Shown here: piece by piece, positions 1 through 8,813 of the stretch
Layout: each line of letters opens with the position of its first letter
How positions within the stretch are numbered: position 1 is the stretch's first letter
DNA from: Sphingomonadales bacterium
Lineage (GTDB): Bacteria > Bacteroidota > Bacteroidia > Flavobacteriales_D > Crocinitomicaceae
Assembly: GCA_016872115.1 (NCBI GenBank)
Contig: VHBC01000005.1
Span: 1-64,000 of the forward strand
DNA: 64,000 bases
Reading direction: 5' to 3'
Made by a program: the position numbers and the translations under genes
Notes under the pieces: model-generated
Database searches by the model: none
What the model saw: the letters and a program-made list of their open reading frames with translations, nothing else
What the model was told of the DNA's origin: nothing

Positions 1-81
1 TTTGTGGGTGTCAATATGGGCTTCAATGTTCAGAAAAGCAAGCAGCCGATCAATAAGCAAAACCCACAGCGCTATTATTAA
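1..81 (+). CDS. C-terminal end of an unidentified protein (partial)
   Basis: Frame 1 is open from the first base and ends at TAA 79-81, giving 26 residues that finish in NPQRYY. The fragment contains VGVNMGF followed by a basic, polar tail. An alternating glycine/hydrophobic strand near a C-terminus would suit an outer-membrane or secreted protein, but 26 residues are too few to assign a family. It reads in the same direction as the next gene, which has its own promoter. Confidence 0.5.
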   Translation, partial: FVGVNMGFNVQKSKQPINKQNPQRYY

Positions 82-171
82 TATTCAGGAATTATATCAA
101 TAACGAGATTTCAGATTATCATCAAATCTTATCTCAGCTTAACGCTCTGCTTCTTCTGAAGTCAGGGCGTT

Positions 172-202
172 TTGGCGCAAGATTGAATTATCCTTATTTT
201 TG
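172..202 (+). promoter_or_regulatory. Bacteroidota-type promoter (TTG-N20-TAttTTTG)
   Basis: TTG at 172-174 is followed after 20 bases by TATTTTTG at 195-202, matching the Bacteroidota sigma consensus TTG / TAnnTTTG with normal spacing. Transcription would start near 207-210. The TTG codon at 183 is therefore upstream of the transcript, and the ATG at 228 is favoured as start of the next gene. Confidence 0.65.
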
Positions 203-227
203 TAGTATGTCACTAAAATCACAACCA

Positions 228-1307
228 ATGAAAACCAGTTTAATTTTCCTATTGTCGTTTTTTTGCCTTCTCAGTAGCCAACAGGCTTTTGCTCAGGCAC
301 CAAGCACAACCTCACCCGCAACCGATACAACCAAATTTGTTGTCACCAAAAACGATGGCAACGAGTATGTCGGCCGAATTTTGTCTGATGACGGGCGTGA
401 AGTCTTGATTGAAACACAAATGTTAGGGAAAGTATACATCCCTAAAAGCGATATCAAATCTATTCGCAAATTGAATTATAGTGAAGATGTTCAAAAAGGT
501 GGAGCAGTAAGTACAGCTGGTGTTTTTACAACCCGCTATCAGTTTACAACGAATTGTTTTCCGATTAAAAAAGGAGAGAACTACGCCATGATCAATCTAT
601 ATGGTCCAGAGGTTCATTTTGCAGTCCACAAAGACTTTTCAATCGGCGTCATGTCCACTTGGATAGGTTCACCGATTGCTTTGGCGCTCAAATATACCCG
701 CGGCACCGCGAATCCGAAAATCAATTATGGCGTAGGTACTTTACTCGGCACATCCGGATATTTGAATTCAGGCCGTGGTTTTGGTGGTTTATATTGGGGT
801 ATGATTACATACGGAGACCGTCGTTCTAATGCTACGCTGTCGTTAGGATTTGGGCACTTCAATGATGGAGATACATATAGCCAAACAATTTATGAGCCTG
901 GAACTTATGTTTCACATGACGGATCGACACCTTTTTTGCCGATTGCAAGTATTGAAAATGTGAACGGAGGATTTATTGGTAGAGCTCCAATAATTGGCCT
1001 TGCCGGTCAAACCAAAGTTGGCAAGAAAGCGAGCTTTATTTATGACTGTATGTACATTATGGGTCGTACGAGAACGAACGAACAATCCGTCGATTATATT
1101 TATGACAACACAAGTTGGCAGTTACAACAAGTTGTTGTTGGACCATGGAACCCAGGCTTCACAAATAGCCAAAATTTATTGATTGTCATGCCAGGCATGC
1201 GCTTCCAGCGTTCAGATAGCAAAGCCTTCCAGATCAGCTTGGCAGGTGTCATTACCAAAAACATGTCTTTCCCTTTTCCAATGGCGAGTTGGTTTTACAG
1301 ATTTTAG
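228..1307 (+). CDS. Secreted beta-barrel-like hypothetical protein
   Basis: I do not recognise a named family. From the ATG at 228 the protein has 359 residues and begins with a clean signal peptide ending AFA, so the mature protein would start with Gln. Residues about 35-80 form a small beta-rich module (a GKVYIPKSDIKSI-type stretch often found at the front of Bacteroidota envelope proteins). The rest is glycine- and aromatic-rich alternating strand sequence and the last residues are WFYRF, an aromatic ending typical of outer-membrane beta-barrels. An in-frame TTG at 183 extends the reading frame but lies inside the promoter. ATG 207 is also possible but would put extra residues ahead of the signal peptide. 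Outer-membrane location is inferred. Confidence 0.7.
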   Translation: MKTSLIFLLSFFCLLSSQQAFAQAPSTTSPATDTTKFVVTKNDGNEYVGRILSDDGREVLIETQMLGKVYIPKSDIKSIRKLNYSEDVQKGGAVSTAGVFTTRYQFTTNCFPIKKGENYAMINLYGPEVHFAVHKDFSIGVMSTWIGSPIALALKYTRGTANPKINYGVGTLLGTSGYLNSGRGFGGLYWGMITYGDRRSNATLSLGFGHFNDGDTYSQTIYEPGTYVSHDGSTPFLPIASIENVNGGFIGRAPIIGLAGQTKVGKKASFIYDCMYIMGRTRTNEQSVDYIYDNTSWQLQQVVVGPWNPGFTNSQNLLIVMPGMRFQRSDSKAFQISLAGVITKNMSFPFPMASWFYRF

Positions 1308-1356
1308 AAACAAAATCTTTCGAACGAACGTTTATTAACTAAGAAAAATTTATTTT

Positions 1357-1872
1357 ATGATGAATCCTAGGGTAGAGGCCGCGCTCAATGAGCAAATTAA
1401 AAAAGAAGCTAGTTCTTCTCAATATTATTTGGCAATGGCTTCATGGGCTGAAAACAACGGCCTCAACGGTACTTCAAAATTCATGTACTTACATACCGAT
1501 GAAGAGCGATTTCATATGTTAAAGCTCATCAAATTTGTGAATGAACGCGGTGGAACAGCAATTGTGCCTTCAGTAGAGCAGCCACCACTTAGTTTCGATA
1601 ATTTACGCTCGGTTTTTGAATTATTACTGGAACATGAACTTACGGTAACGGCGTCAATCAATAATTTAGTAGACATCTGTTTACAAGAAAAGGATTACAC
1701 CACTCACAACTTCGTTCAATGGTATGTTGCCGAGCAACTTGAAGAAGAGGCCTTGGCAAGAAGTATTCTCGACAAGCTCAAATTGATAGGTAACGAAAGC
1801 GGAGGATTGTATTTATTTGATCGGGACCTCGAGCAAATGACAGCCCAAAACAATCCAGCACCACAAGTGTAA
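1357..1872 (+). CDS. ftnA: Ferritin
   Basis: A 171-residue bacterial non-haem ferritin that oxidises Fe(II) and stores it as a ferric core inside a 24-subunit shell in the cytoplasm. All ferroxidase-centre residues are visible: E17, Y24, E50, H53, E94, Q127 and E130, at the usual spacing for FtnA, and the length is normal. The start is ATG 1357 (ATG 1360 follows directly). I see no Fur-like operator or convincing TAnnTTTG box in the 49-base gap upstream. The stop codon overlaps the ATG of the adenylate cyclase-HD gene (TAATG), so the two are probably translationally coupled. This is an unusual partnership, since ferritin genes are normally monocistronic. Family assignment is secure. Confidence 0.95.
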   Translation: MMNPRVEAALNEQIKKEASSSQYYLAMASWAENNGLNGTSKFMYLHTDEERFHMLKLIKFVNERGGTAIVPSVEQPPLSFDNLRSVFELLLEHELTVTASINNLVDICLQEKDYTTHNFVQWYVAEQLEEEALARSILDKLKLIGNESGGLYLFDRDLEQMTAQNNPAPQV

Positions 1873-3455
1873 TGAGCCTTTTGCTCGGCTTATTGATTTT
1901 TCAGTCATGGTGGCTTACTATTGTAGTAGCCACCCTTTTTTTGCTTGCTGTTCTCGTTTTCATTAGGCGGCGGATAGAAACTTCAAGGAGAAATCAAGTG
2001 CGCTTGGAGATTAAAATTGCCGAGCGAACAAAAGAAATCCGTTTGCAAAAGACTAAAATTGAAGAGCAAAAACGTCTCCTCGAAGAGGAAAAACATAAGG
2101 TGGATGAACAACAAGCCTTGTTGCAAAAGGAAAAAGATAGAACTGAACAATGGCTACTCAAAACACTACCATCACAGGTGGTTATAGAGCTCAAACGCAA
2201 TGGAAAGGTAAAAGCGCAGGCATTTAAACAAGTTTCCATTATGTTTACTGATGTCGTGGGTTTTACACGTATTTCAGAATCCATGGTGCCGAGCCGCATT
2301 GTGTCTAAACTTGACGTCCTCTTTCAAAAGTTCGATGAAATTATTCAGGCCAATAATTTGGAGAAGATCAAAACCATTGGTGACGCTTATATGTGTGCTG
2401 GGGGTGTTCCGGCAGAGAACTCCACCAATCCAATCGATGCTTGTTGTGCGGCATTGCAAATCCAGGCTTTTATGGAAAAGCTCAAGTACGAAGCAATAGC
2501 CGACCACGAAGACTACTGGGAAATCCGTTTGGGGATCAACACCGGCCCAGTAATTGCAGGCATCATCGGCAACATACGATTAGCCTACGACGTTTGGGGT
2601 TCTTCTGTTAATCTCGCACAACGAATGGAAATGCTCGGTGAACCGGGGAAAGTGACCATTACTGGCAATACCTTTCAACACATCGAACCCTACTTTGAAT
2701 GTGATTACAAAGGCAAGGCGCTTACAAAATCGCGCACCAAAGTAGATATGTATGTGGTGCAGCGTATCAAGCCCGAACTTTCTTTAAATGGCGAAGGACT
2801 GGTCCCAAATTCGCGTTTTGAAGAAATCAAAAAGCTCCACCACTATAGCTCGATTAAATATTATAAAACGGAACATCATGTGATGGGGATTCTTCAAAAA
2901 AGTCTCTCTCAAAGTCTTTATTACCACTCCATCAAGCACACCAAAGACGTAGTCAAATCAGTGGAGCGCATTGCGCTTTTGGAAGGCGTCACTGACGAAG
3001 GTTTGTTTTTATTGAAAACGGCGGCAATTTTTCACGATGCCGGTTTCATTGAACAATATGACCACAACGAAGCGATTGGGGCACGCATGGCTCAAGAGAT
3101 TTTACCAAAATACGGCTACACCGAGCAGCACGTTAAAACTATCGTAGAACTCATCCATGCCACAGAAATTCCGCACAAACCGATCAATAAATTACAAGAA
3201 ATAATTTGTGACGCCGACCTCGATTATTTGGGTCGTTATGATTTCGAGGAAATTGCCGATAACTTACGCAAAGAATTAACCGAAATGGGGAAAATAAAGT
3301 CCAGAAAAGAATGGGACGAAATTCAGGTTAAATTTTTGAATCAGCATCAGTACTTTACCGCTACTGCATTGGGTTCTCGTCAGCAGAAAAAACAAGAAAA
3401 TCTACAATTGGTTATAGATCGTTTGGAAGCTAATACCTACGAGGTGGAATTATAA
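1872..3455 (+). CDS. Membrane-anchored class III adenylate cyclase with C-terminal HD domain
   Basis: 527 residues. One transmembrane helix (about 12-31), a charged coiled coil (about 40-95), a class III nucleotidyl cyclase domain (about 118-300) and an HD-type metal-binding domain (about 340-500). Catalytic residues seen: metal ligands D127 (in FTDVVGFT) and D171 (GDAYM), transition-state N247 and R251. The substrate pair is K167 and D240, which in known enzymes selects ATP, so cAMP rather than cGMP is the likely product. The HD domain has HD at 388-389 with nearby His and a later Asp, compatible with a phosphohydrolase; its substrate is unknown. The membrane start (QSWW, one helix, then RRRIE...AERTKEI) resembles the juxtamembrane end of Bacteroidota propeller sensor kinases without the periplasmic sensor. 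The gene overlaps the ferritin stop by one base and converges with the DUF2490 gene. Confidence 0.88.
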   Translation: MSLLLGLLIFQSWWLTIVVATLFLLAVLVFIRRRIETSRRNQVRLEIKIAERTKEIRLQKTKIEEQKRLLEEEKHKVDEQQALLQKEKDRTEQWLLKTLPSQVVIELKRNGKVKAQAFKQVSIMFTDVVGFTRISESMVPSRIVSKLDVLFQKFDEIIQANNLEKIKTIGDAYMCAGGVPAENSTNPIDACCAALQIQAFMEKLKYEAIADHEDYWEIRLGINTGPVIAGIIGNIRLAYDVWGSSVNLAQRMEMLGEPGKVTITGNTFQHIEPYFECDYKGKALTKSRTKVDMYVVQRIKPELSLNGEGLVPNSRFEEIKKLHHYSSIKYYKTEHHVMGILQKSLSQSLYYHSIKHTKDVVKSVERIALLEGVTDEGLFLLKTAAIFHDAGFIEQYDHNEAIGARMAQEILPKYGYTEQHVKTIVELIHATEIPHKPINKLQEIICDADLDYLGRYDFEEIADNLRKELTEMGKIKSRKEWDEIQVKFLNQHQYFTATALGSRQQKKQENLQLVIDRLEANTYEVEL

Positions 3456-4163
3456 AAATCTAGCGTTGCGACGATTAGCCTCCTTTTTTTTGACTTTTTC
3501 ATTTCCGAGGCTATACCCATACGAAAAATTTAAAATCGCTCTATTTAATGCGCCTGGACTGTTGATGCGTTGATCGTACAAATAGGCAATTTCGATTGCA
3601 TGCGTTGAATTGATGGCATACCCGAATCCCACACTCCAGCGAATCCGGTTAAGGTGGTACCCGTTTTGGCCATCCATTGGGCCATTGAAAAACTCTGCAG
3701 ATACTTGCGGCTCCAGATCTGTATTCTTGATATCGTAAGAAAGACTTGGTTTGATTCGAAATGCCTGCCCAAATTCAGGTTCAAAATTATCCGCCAATCG
3801 ATTTGCCGTATGTTGGTAACGCAAACGAAGACCTAATTGTAATCTGTTTATTTCATGCGCCAATTGGAGGTTGGCGTTGAGCCGATGTTGGTAAGTGAAA
3901 TTACCTTCATTGGTCCGACTGCCAATGTAGCGGTAGTCAATAGACGGCCTAATGGTTTTATTTAATTTAAACCTATAGGAAAGCTGAGGAAAAAAAGTTT
4001 GGACTCCACCCGCACCATGTCGCGTTGTAAGCTCAAAAGCAATACTTTGTTTTTTATCTAGCTTGTAAGAAACTCCGGCTTCATTCCAAACTTGGAACAC
4101 CGTGCTGTTTTGGCCAAAAGCAAGAATTGGCAAGCAAAATAAAAGCAATGATACAATGCGCAT
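3450..4163 (-). CDS. DUF2490 family outer-membrane protein
   Basis: About 237 residues with a signal peptide ending LAFG followed by Gln. The mature part consists of alternating strands rich in Tyr, Arg and Asn (for example LSYRF, IDYRYIG, LRLRYQHT), the pattern of the DUF2490 predicted outer-membrane beta-barrels of Bacteroidota. Function is unknown. The open frame extends to an ATG at 4187, but that start overlaps the upstream lipoprotein gene; ATG 4163 lies one base after that gene's stop and gives a standard signal peptide, so I chose it. The end overlaps the stop of the convergent cyclase gene by six bases. It is probably co-transcribed with the lipoprotein gene upstream. Confidence 0.75.
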   Translation of the reverse strand: MRIVSLLLFCLPILAFGQNSTVFQVWNEAGVSYKLDKKQSIAFELTTRHGAGGVQTFFPQLSYRFKLNKTIRPSIDYRYIGSRTNEGNFTYQHRLNANLQLAHEINRLQLGLRLRYQHTANRLADNFEPEFGQAFRIKPSLSYDIKNTDLEPQVSAEFFNGPMDGQNGYHLNRIRWSVGFGYAINSTHAIEIAYLYDQRINSPGALNRAILNFSYGYSLGNEKVKKKEANRRNARFL

Positions 4164-4164
4164 T

Positions 4165-4596
4165 TTAACGAACAACAGTGATTTCACCTAAATCAACCGT
4201 CTCATTTTTGCCAACTTCTACGGTAAATTTCACTGGTACTTTCGTGTAATAGTCGTCGTCATTGTTGGTTATAGAGTTGCCTGTATTGAATACTTCGTTG
4301 TAAGCAAAAACGGTGTAAGTTCCTGGGAATAAATAATTAAAGCTAAACGACCCATCGTAATTACATTCGATCTTATCGTCAAAGATGCTATCTTGGGTTC
4401 CATATACGATATAAACATCTTCAGTAGCACCAGGGTAACTTACGGTCTGAGAAAGGGCACCATTGATGTAGAGCTTTTCATTGATGGTGAGTTTACCGGT
4501 TATTTTACTTCGGCCGCCTTCGCCTTCATATTTTTTACAGCTCATGAAATTTAATGCTACAAATACAAGCGTCAAGAGGACAGAGATACGTTTCAT
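4165..4596 (-). CDS. Small Ig-like lipoprotein
   Basis: 143 residues. A type II signal peptide ends in FMSC with the lipidated Cys at about residue 20, followed by KKYEGEGG. The remainder looks like one SpaA/CNA-B-type or carboxypeptidase-regulatory beta-sandwich (an extended strand, a GSFSFNYLFPGTYTV stretch, then a final strand ending the protein). No catalytic motif is visible; an adhesive or structural envelope role is a guess. On the minus strand it is the first gene before the DUF2490 barrel, one base apart. A weak box (TAacATTG) lies 14 bases before its ATG. Confidence 0.72.
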   Translation of the reverse strand: MKRISVLLTLVFVALNFMSCKKYEGEGGRSKITGKLTINEKLYINGALSQTVSYPGATEDVYIVYGTQDSIFDDKIECNYDGSFSFNYLFPGTYTVFAYNEVFNTGNSITNNDDDYYTKVPVKFTVEVGKNETVDLGEITVVR

Positions 4597-4658
4597 TTTC
4601 TTTTTTTTGGCAATGTTAAGAAAAAAACAACTTTTTCCAAGTTATTGCGTCTGTTTAT

Positions 4659-4689
4659 TTGGATAAAAACTGATATTTCTGTAATATTG
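4659..4689 (+). promoter_or_regulatory. Probable promoter (TTG-N20-TAatATTG)
   Basis: TTG at 4659-4661 and TAATATTG at 4682-4689 are 20 bases apart. The second element differs from TAnnTTTG at one base. It lies 20 bases before the ATG of the CotH protein gene. Confidence 0.45.
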
Positions 4690-4709
4690 ATACCGCTAAA
4701 CCCAGTTGA

Positions 4710-7700
4710 ATGAAACACTTACTACTCTCCTTCATTTTCCTACTGCCCTTTCTTGGTTTTTCTCAAGTTGTGATAAATGAATATTCTTGTTCCAACGTCA
4801 CTGGCCCAGCCGACGCCTATGGCGAAAGAGAAGACTGGATTGAGCTTTACAACACCACTGGTGCTGCTGTAGATCTTACCGGCTGGTATCTCTCGGACAA
4901 AGCTACCAACTTGACCAAATGGCAAATCCCAAGTGGCAACATTACGGCCAATGGTTTTAAAATGGTATTCTGCTCTAAGCGCAATACGGTGAATGGAAAC
5001 CAATATCACCCTAATTTTAATTTATCGCAGACAGAAGGCGACTGGATCATTTTATCGAATCCATCTGCTGTGGTGGTGGATTCATTTAAAATTGTTCATC
5101 TTACCAAAGCCAACCATTCGGTGGGCCGCTCCACAAACGGCGCCATTGATTTCAAATTATTTACAACCCCAACCCCCAACGCAAATAATACTGGAGCTGT
5201 CAACTTTTACCCACCTAAACCTGTGTTCAGTTTGGCACCAGGTTTTTATACTGGTGCTCAAACAGTGAGTATTACCTGTGCTGATCCAACCGCCACTATT
5301 CGCTACACCCTCGACGGTAGTGATCCTACTGCCACATCAACGGTTTACAGCGGCCCCATCAACATTCCTAGCACTAAAGTTCTTCGGTCCACTGCATTTG
5401 GCACAACCTTATCCTCTTTTACTGAAACCAACACTTATTTTATCAATGTAAACCATACCGTACCGGTGGTTTCTGTTTGTAGTCAAGGTGTCTATTCTTT
5501 AGTTGCCAATGGCAGCCAAAATCCAGCCAATCGCATTGGTTCTTTTGAGCTTTTTGAGCAAGATGGTTCTTTCAAAGACGAGGCCGAAGGCGATTTCAAT
5601 AAGCATGGCAATGACTCTTGGGCCTATGCGCAACGCGGCTTTGATTTCATCTGCCGCGATCAATACGGCCACAACGGAGACATCGAACACCTCATCTTTC
5701 CAGAAAAAGACCGCGATCGCTTTCAGCGTCTCATCATGAAACCAGGAGCCAGCGACAACTATCCTTTTGAACAAGGTGCTCATATTCGTGATGCATTTAT
5801 TCATACCCTTTCTATCCGTGCCGATATGAAACTCGATGAACGCACCTGGCGTCCGGCTGTTGTCTATTTGAACGGAAATTACTGGGGTGTCTACGAAATC
5901 CGCGAAAAAGCCGACGACCACGACTACACCGATTATTACTATGACCAAGGTAAATACGACCTCTATTATCTTAAAACTTGGGGCGGCACTTGGCAAGAAT
6001 ATGGCGCGCCAAATGCACAACCGAGCTGGAATTCGTTGCGCAACTATATCCTAACGAACAACATGTCGAATCCTGCGAACTTCAATTATGTTGATTCGCT
6101 CCTAAGCTGGAAGTCGTTAGCAGATTACTTCATGATCAACTCCTACACGGTGAACCAAGACTGGCTTAATTGGAACACTGCTTGGTGGCGAGGATTAGAC
6201 ACCAATGGAAATCATAAAAAATGGGGTTATGCCCTCTGGGACATGGACGCCACATTCGGTCATTATATCAATTATACCGGAATTCCAGATCCGAGTGCCA
6301 ATGCTGATCCGTGTAATGCCGAAAACCTACCAAATCCAGGCGGTCAAGGTCACACAGACATACTCGAGAAATTAATCAATGAAAATCCTGCCGTAGAACA
6401 ATACTACATCACCAGATACATCGATTTAATCAATACTTCGTTTAGTTGTGCCAGCATGATTGCTTTGCTAGATAGTATGGTCAATGAAATTGAGCCAGAA
6501 ATGACGGCGCACTGTGCCAAATGGGGAGGCAGCTACAATGGTTGGCAATCGCGTGTTACACAACTGCGCAACTTTGTAAATCAACGCTGTTTGGCCCTCG
6601 AACAAGGGCTTATTGATTGTTATCAACTGTCAGGCCCATTTGCCACAACTTTTGACGTAAGCCCTGCTGGCGCCGGCACTATTCAAGTAAATTCAATCAA
6701 TCCACCAACATATCCTTGGACCACTAGTTATTTTGGCGGTATACAAACTTTAATCGAGCCAAATGCAAATCCAGGCTTTATGTTTAGTCATTGGACCGTA
6801 ACCACTGGCCCACTTGGCTTGCCTTCGACAACCGCCAATAACTTTATCAATATCAACGGTCCAGAAACAATAGTAGCTGTTTTTGTTCCGGACATTCCAG
6901 ACCTCGATGGCGATGGCTGTCTGAACGTCGATGAAATCGCAGTAGGTACCAATCCTAACCTTGTTGATACCGACGGTGACGGTGAAAACGACTGCGCCGA
7001 AATTGGAAATGTTGCCAACCCTACGGATACAGACGGCGATGGCATCATTGATGCACTCGAGTCGTCTATCGTCGATACCGACGGCGATGGCGTCATGGAT
7101 GAACTAGATCCTGACAACACCAATCCATGTATTCCGAATCCAAATGCTGGCCCTTGTGACCAAGATGGTGACGGCCTCACCAACAGCCAAGAAAATGCTG
7201 CCGGTACAAGCCCTACCAACCCAGACACAGATGGAGATGGTCTTTCTGATGGAGCCGAGGTAACTAACGGTTCAGATCCGCTCAACCCATGTGACCCAGA
7301 CGACACCTTGCCAGGTTGCCAAATTGATACCGACTTCGACGGACTTACTGATGCGCAAGAAGGCGTTCTTGGAACCAACCCAAACAACCCTGATACCGAC
7401 GGCGATGGCATCAACGACGGCACTGAGGTAACCAATGGTTCCAATCCATTGGATCCTTGTGATCCTGACGGCAGTAGCCCTGAATGTGCCACAGGCATTT
7501 TCTTTCCAACAGCATTTTCACCGAATGGTGTAGGCAATGGTCTCAACGAGGTTTATCAAATCATTGCTGGCAAAGATGTGGCCTCCTTAAACTTTAAAAT
7601 TGTTGATCGTTGGGGTAATTTGGTATTCTCATCGACTAACAAGACTTTCAAATGGGATGGCTCTTATAAAGGAAAACCGTGTAATTCAGGGGTATATGCT

Positions 7701-7772
7701 TATGTGTGTGACGTCACCTACGAAAACGGAAGCACTAAGAAATTTACCGGAAACATTACATTAATCAGATAA
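4710..7772 (+). CDS. T9SS type B cargo: lamin-tail, CotH kinase-like and thrombospondin-3 repeat protein
   Basis: 1020 residues with several recognisable parts. A signal peptide ends GFS before Gln. A lamin-tail domain (about 20-130) has INEY and DWIELYN. A chitobiase C-terminal-like module (about 170-240) has [12 protein letters not shown] CotH domain (about 255-600) has [17 protein letters not shown] and [10 protein letters not shown], which holds the predicted metal-binding DxD. A short beta module follows, then eight DxDGDG calcium-binding thrombospondin type 3 repeats (about 730-905). The last 90 residues are a type B sorting domain (FSPNG, DRWGN, W-D-G, GVYAYV). CotH proteins of spore coats are atypical protein kinases; activity here is unproven. 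The protein should be exported through the T9SS to the surface or medium. The PorP/SprF gene follows directly, matching the known pairing of type B cargo with SprF-like partners. Confidence 0.9.
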   Translation: MKHLLLSFIFLLPFLGFSQVVINEYSCSNVTGPADAYGEREDWIELYNTTGAAVDLTGWYLSDKATNLTKWQIPSGNITANGFKMVFCSKRNTVNGNQYHPNFNLSQTEGDWIILSNPSAVVVDSFKIVHLTKANHSVGRSTNGAIDFKLFTTPTPNANNTGAVNFYPPKPVFSLAPGFYTGAQTVSITCADPTATIRYTLDGSDPTATSTVYSGPINIPSTKVLRSTAFGTTLSSFTETNTYFINVNHTVPVVSVCSQGVYSLVANGSQNPANRIGSFELFEQDGSFKDEAEGDFNKHGNDSWAYAQRGFDFICRDQYGHNGDIEHLIFPEKDRDRFQRLIMKPGASDNYPFEQGAHIRDAFIHTLSIRADMKLDERTWRPAVVYLNGNYWGVYEIREKADDHDYTDYYYDQGKYDLYYLKTWGGTWQEYGAPNAQPSWNSLRNYILTNNMSNPANFNYVDSLLSWKSLADYFMINSYTVNQDWLNWNTAWWRGLDTNGNHKKWGYALWDMDATFGHYINYTGIPDPSANADPCNAENLPNPGGQGHTDILEKLINENPAVEQYYITRYIDLINTSFSCASMIALLDSMVNEIEPEMTAHCAKWGGSYNGWQSRVTQLRNFVNQRCLALEQGLIDCYQLSGPFATTFDVSPAGAGTIQVNSINPPTYPWTTSYFGGIQTLIEPNANPGFMFSHWTVTTGPLGLPSTTANNFININGPETIVAVFVPDIPDLDGDGCLNVDEIAVGTNPNLVDTDGDGENDCAEIGNVANPTDTDGDGIIDALESSIVDTDGDGVMDELDPDNTNPCIPNPNAGPCDQDGDGLTNSQENAAGTSPTNPDTDGDGLSDGAEVTNGSDPLNPCDPDDTLPGCQIDTDFDGLTDAQEGVLGTNPNNPDTDGDGINDGTEVTNGSNPLDPCDPDGSSPECATGIFFPTAFSPNGVGNGLNEVYQIIAGKDVASLNFKIVDRWGNLVFSSTNKTFKWDGSYKGKPCNSGVYAYVCDVTYENGSTKKFTGNITLIR
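6900..7485 (+). repeat. Thrombospondin type 3 calcium-binding repeats, with a duplicated module
   Basis: Eight copies of a DxDGDGxxDxxE-type coding repeat, one carrying Phe for the second Gly (DTDFDG). The last two modules, about 7159-7320 and 7321-7485, share the order [14 protein letters not shown] and NPCDPD or DPCDPD, so they look like a recent in-frame tandem duplication. The repeats should bind calcium and stiffen the linker before the sorting domain. Confidence 0.8.
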
Positions 7773-7775
7773 TTG

Positions 7776-8813
7776 ATGCAGCTCAATATGCGATTATTTT
7801 ATTTGGTGTTGTACATCGGAATGTCTCAACTTGTGTGCGCACAAGATTTTCATTTGACGCAAGCCGACCGCAGTATGCCATTCTTAAATCCGGCGTTTGT
7901 CGGTGCATACAAGGGCTATGAGAAATTCACAATGCTCAACCGCAACCAATGGATCGGTTCGGGCACTCAATTTCTTACCAGCTATGGCATGGCTGAATTC
8001 ACAGCAGGTCGCTCGCGTCAAAACGACCGCGCCTATGCAGGTGTGGCTGCGTCTTACGGCAACGATGTCGGTGGCGATTCCCGCATGTCTCAAAAATCTT
8101 TTGGGCTAACTGCCAGTGGGCACATCCCTTTGGCAAAAGGTCACTGGCTTGACGCTGGTTTACAAACTGCTATTCAACAACGTTCTGCAGATTTCAGTAA
8201 ATTACTTTATTATTCACAGTGGAACGGCACTACCCTAGATCCTAGCGTTTATTCTGGCGAAGAGAATGATTTTGTGAATTTTGCGTTTGTCGATGCAGGG
8301 CTTGGTGTAGCTTATCGCTATGAACCAAATCAACGTGGAGAACTCCGCGACGGTCAGTGGTCCTTACTAACGGGTTTATCTATGCAACATGTCAATAAAC
8401 CGCGTTTGCAATACAACACCCTTTCTGCTGACCGATTAAATCAAAAGTTGGTCGCTTATACTTGCTTTTCATTGGGACTCAATGAGGTTTCTACGTTGCA
8501 ATTTTCCTTGACACATCTCAGACAAGGTGGTCATACAGAAACTATGCTTGGCACTTTGTATCGTATTCAGCTCAGAGGAAGCTCACAAATCACTAACGAA
8601 GTCAGTACGCGTTTGCTCACAACAGGTCTTTATTTTAGATCTTCAGCGGCAATAGCACCTTATGTGTCTATCGATTTTGGCGCATTTGATTTTGGGGTTT
8701 CATATGACGCAGATTTAGGTGCAGCAGCAGCTGTTTACCGCCACTCTGTAGAGTTAAATTTAGCTTACACCTTTTTGAAAAAGTCCGCCTTTAAAGGTAG
8801 CCGTTTGCGCTAA
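7776..8813 (+). CDS. PorP/SprF family type IX secretion protein
   Basis: About 345 residues. The signal peptide ends VCA before QDFHLTQ. The N-terminal hallmark (HLTQ, NPAFVGAY, NRNQWIG) and the long run of amphipathic strands mark the PorP/SprF outer-membrane family. In Flavobacterium johnsoniae SprF is needed to secrete or attach the type B cargo SprB, so this copy probably serves the CotH protein encoded three bases upstream; the pairing is inferred from adjacency. The frame opens at TTG 7773; ATG 7776 and ATG 7788 both give a signal peptide, and 7788 would give the more usual short n-region. Its end overlaps the convergent GH3 gene by 23 bases. Confidence 0.88.
   Translation: MQLNMRLFYLVLYIGMSQLVCAQDFHLTQADRSMPFLNPAFVGAYKGYEKFTMLNRNQWIGSGTQFLTSYGMAEFTAGRSRQNDRAYAGVAASYGNDVGGDSRMSQKSFGLTASGHIPLAKGHWLDAGLQTAIQQRSADFSKLLYYSQWNGTTLDPSVYSGEENDFVNFAFVDAGLGVAYRYEPNQRGELRDGQWSLLTGLSMQHVNKPRLQYNTLSADRLNQKLVAYTCFSLGLNEVSTLQFSLTHLRQGGHTETMLGTLYRIQLRGSSQITNEVSTRLLTTGLYFRSSAAIAPYVSIDFGAFDFGVSYDADLGAAAAVYRHSVELNLAYTFLKKSAFKGSRLR

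Noticed and set aside
1068-1330. Repeated CGAACGAACG (about 1073-1082 and 1320-1329)
   Set aside because: Two short copies, one inside coding sequence; too short to distinguish from chance.
5499-6020. 173-codon minus-strand frame opposite the CotH domain
   Set aside because: Shadow frame; the plus strand encodes clear CotH motifs there.
6900-7485. Regular repeats that could suggest a CRISPR array
   Set aside because: Units are short, degenerate and in frame (DxDGDG), with no spacers or cas genes.
6788-7546. 252-codon open frame on the minus strand opposite the CotH gene
   Set aside because: Its Ser/Pro/Val composition is the reverse of the GAT-GGC calcium-repeat codons; it lies wholly inside a well-supported gene.
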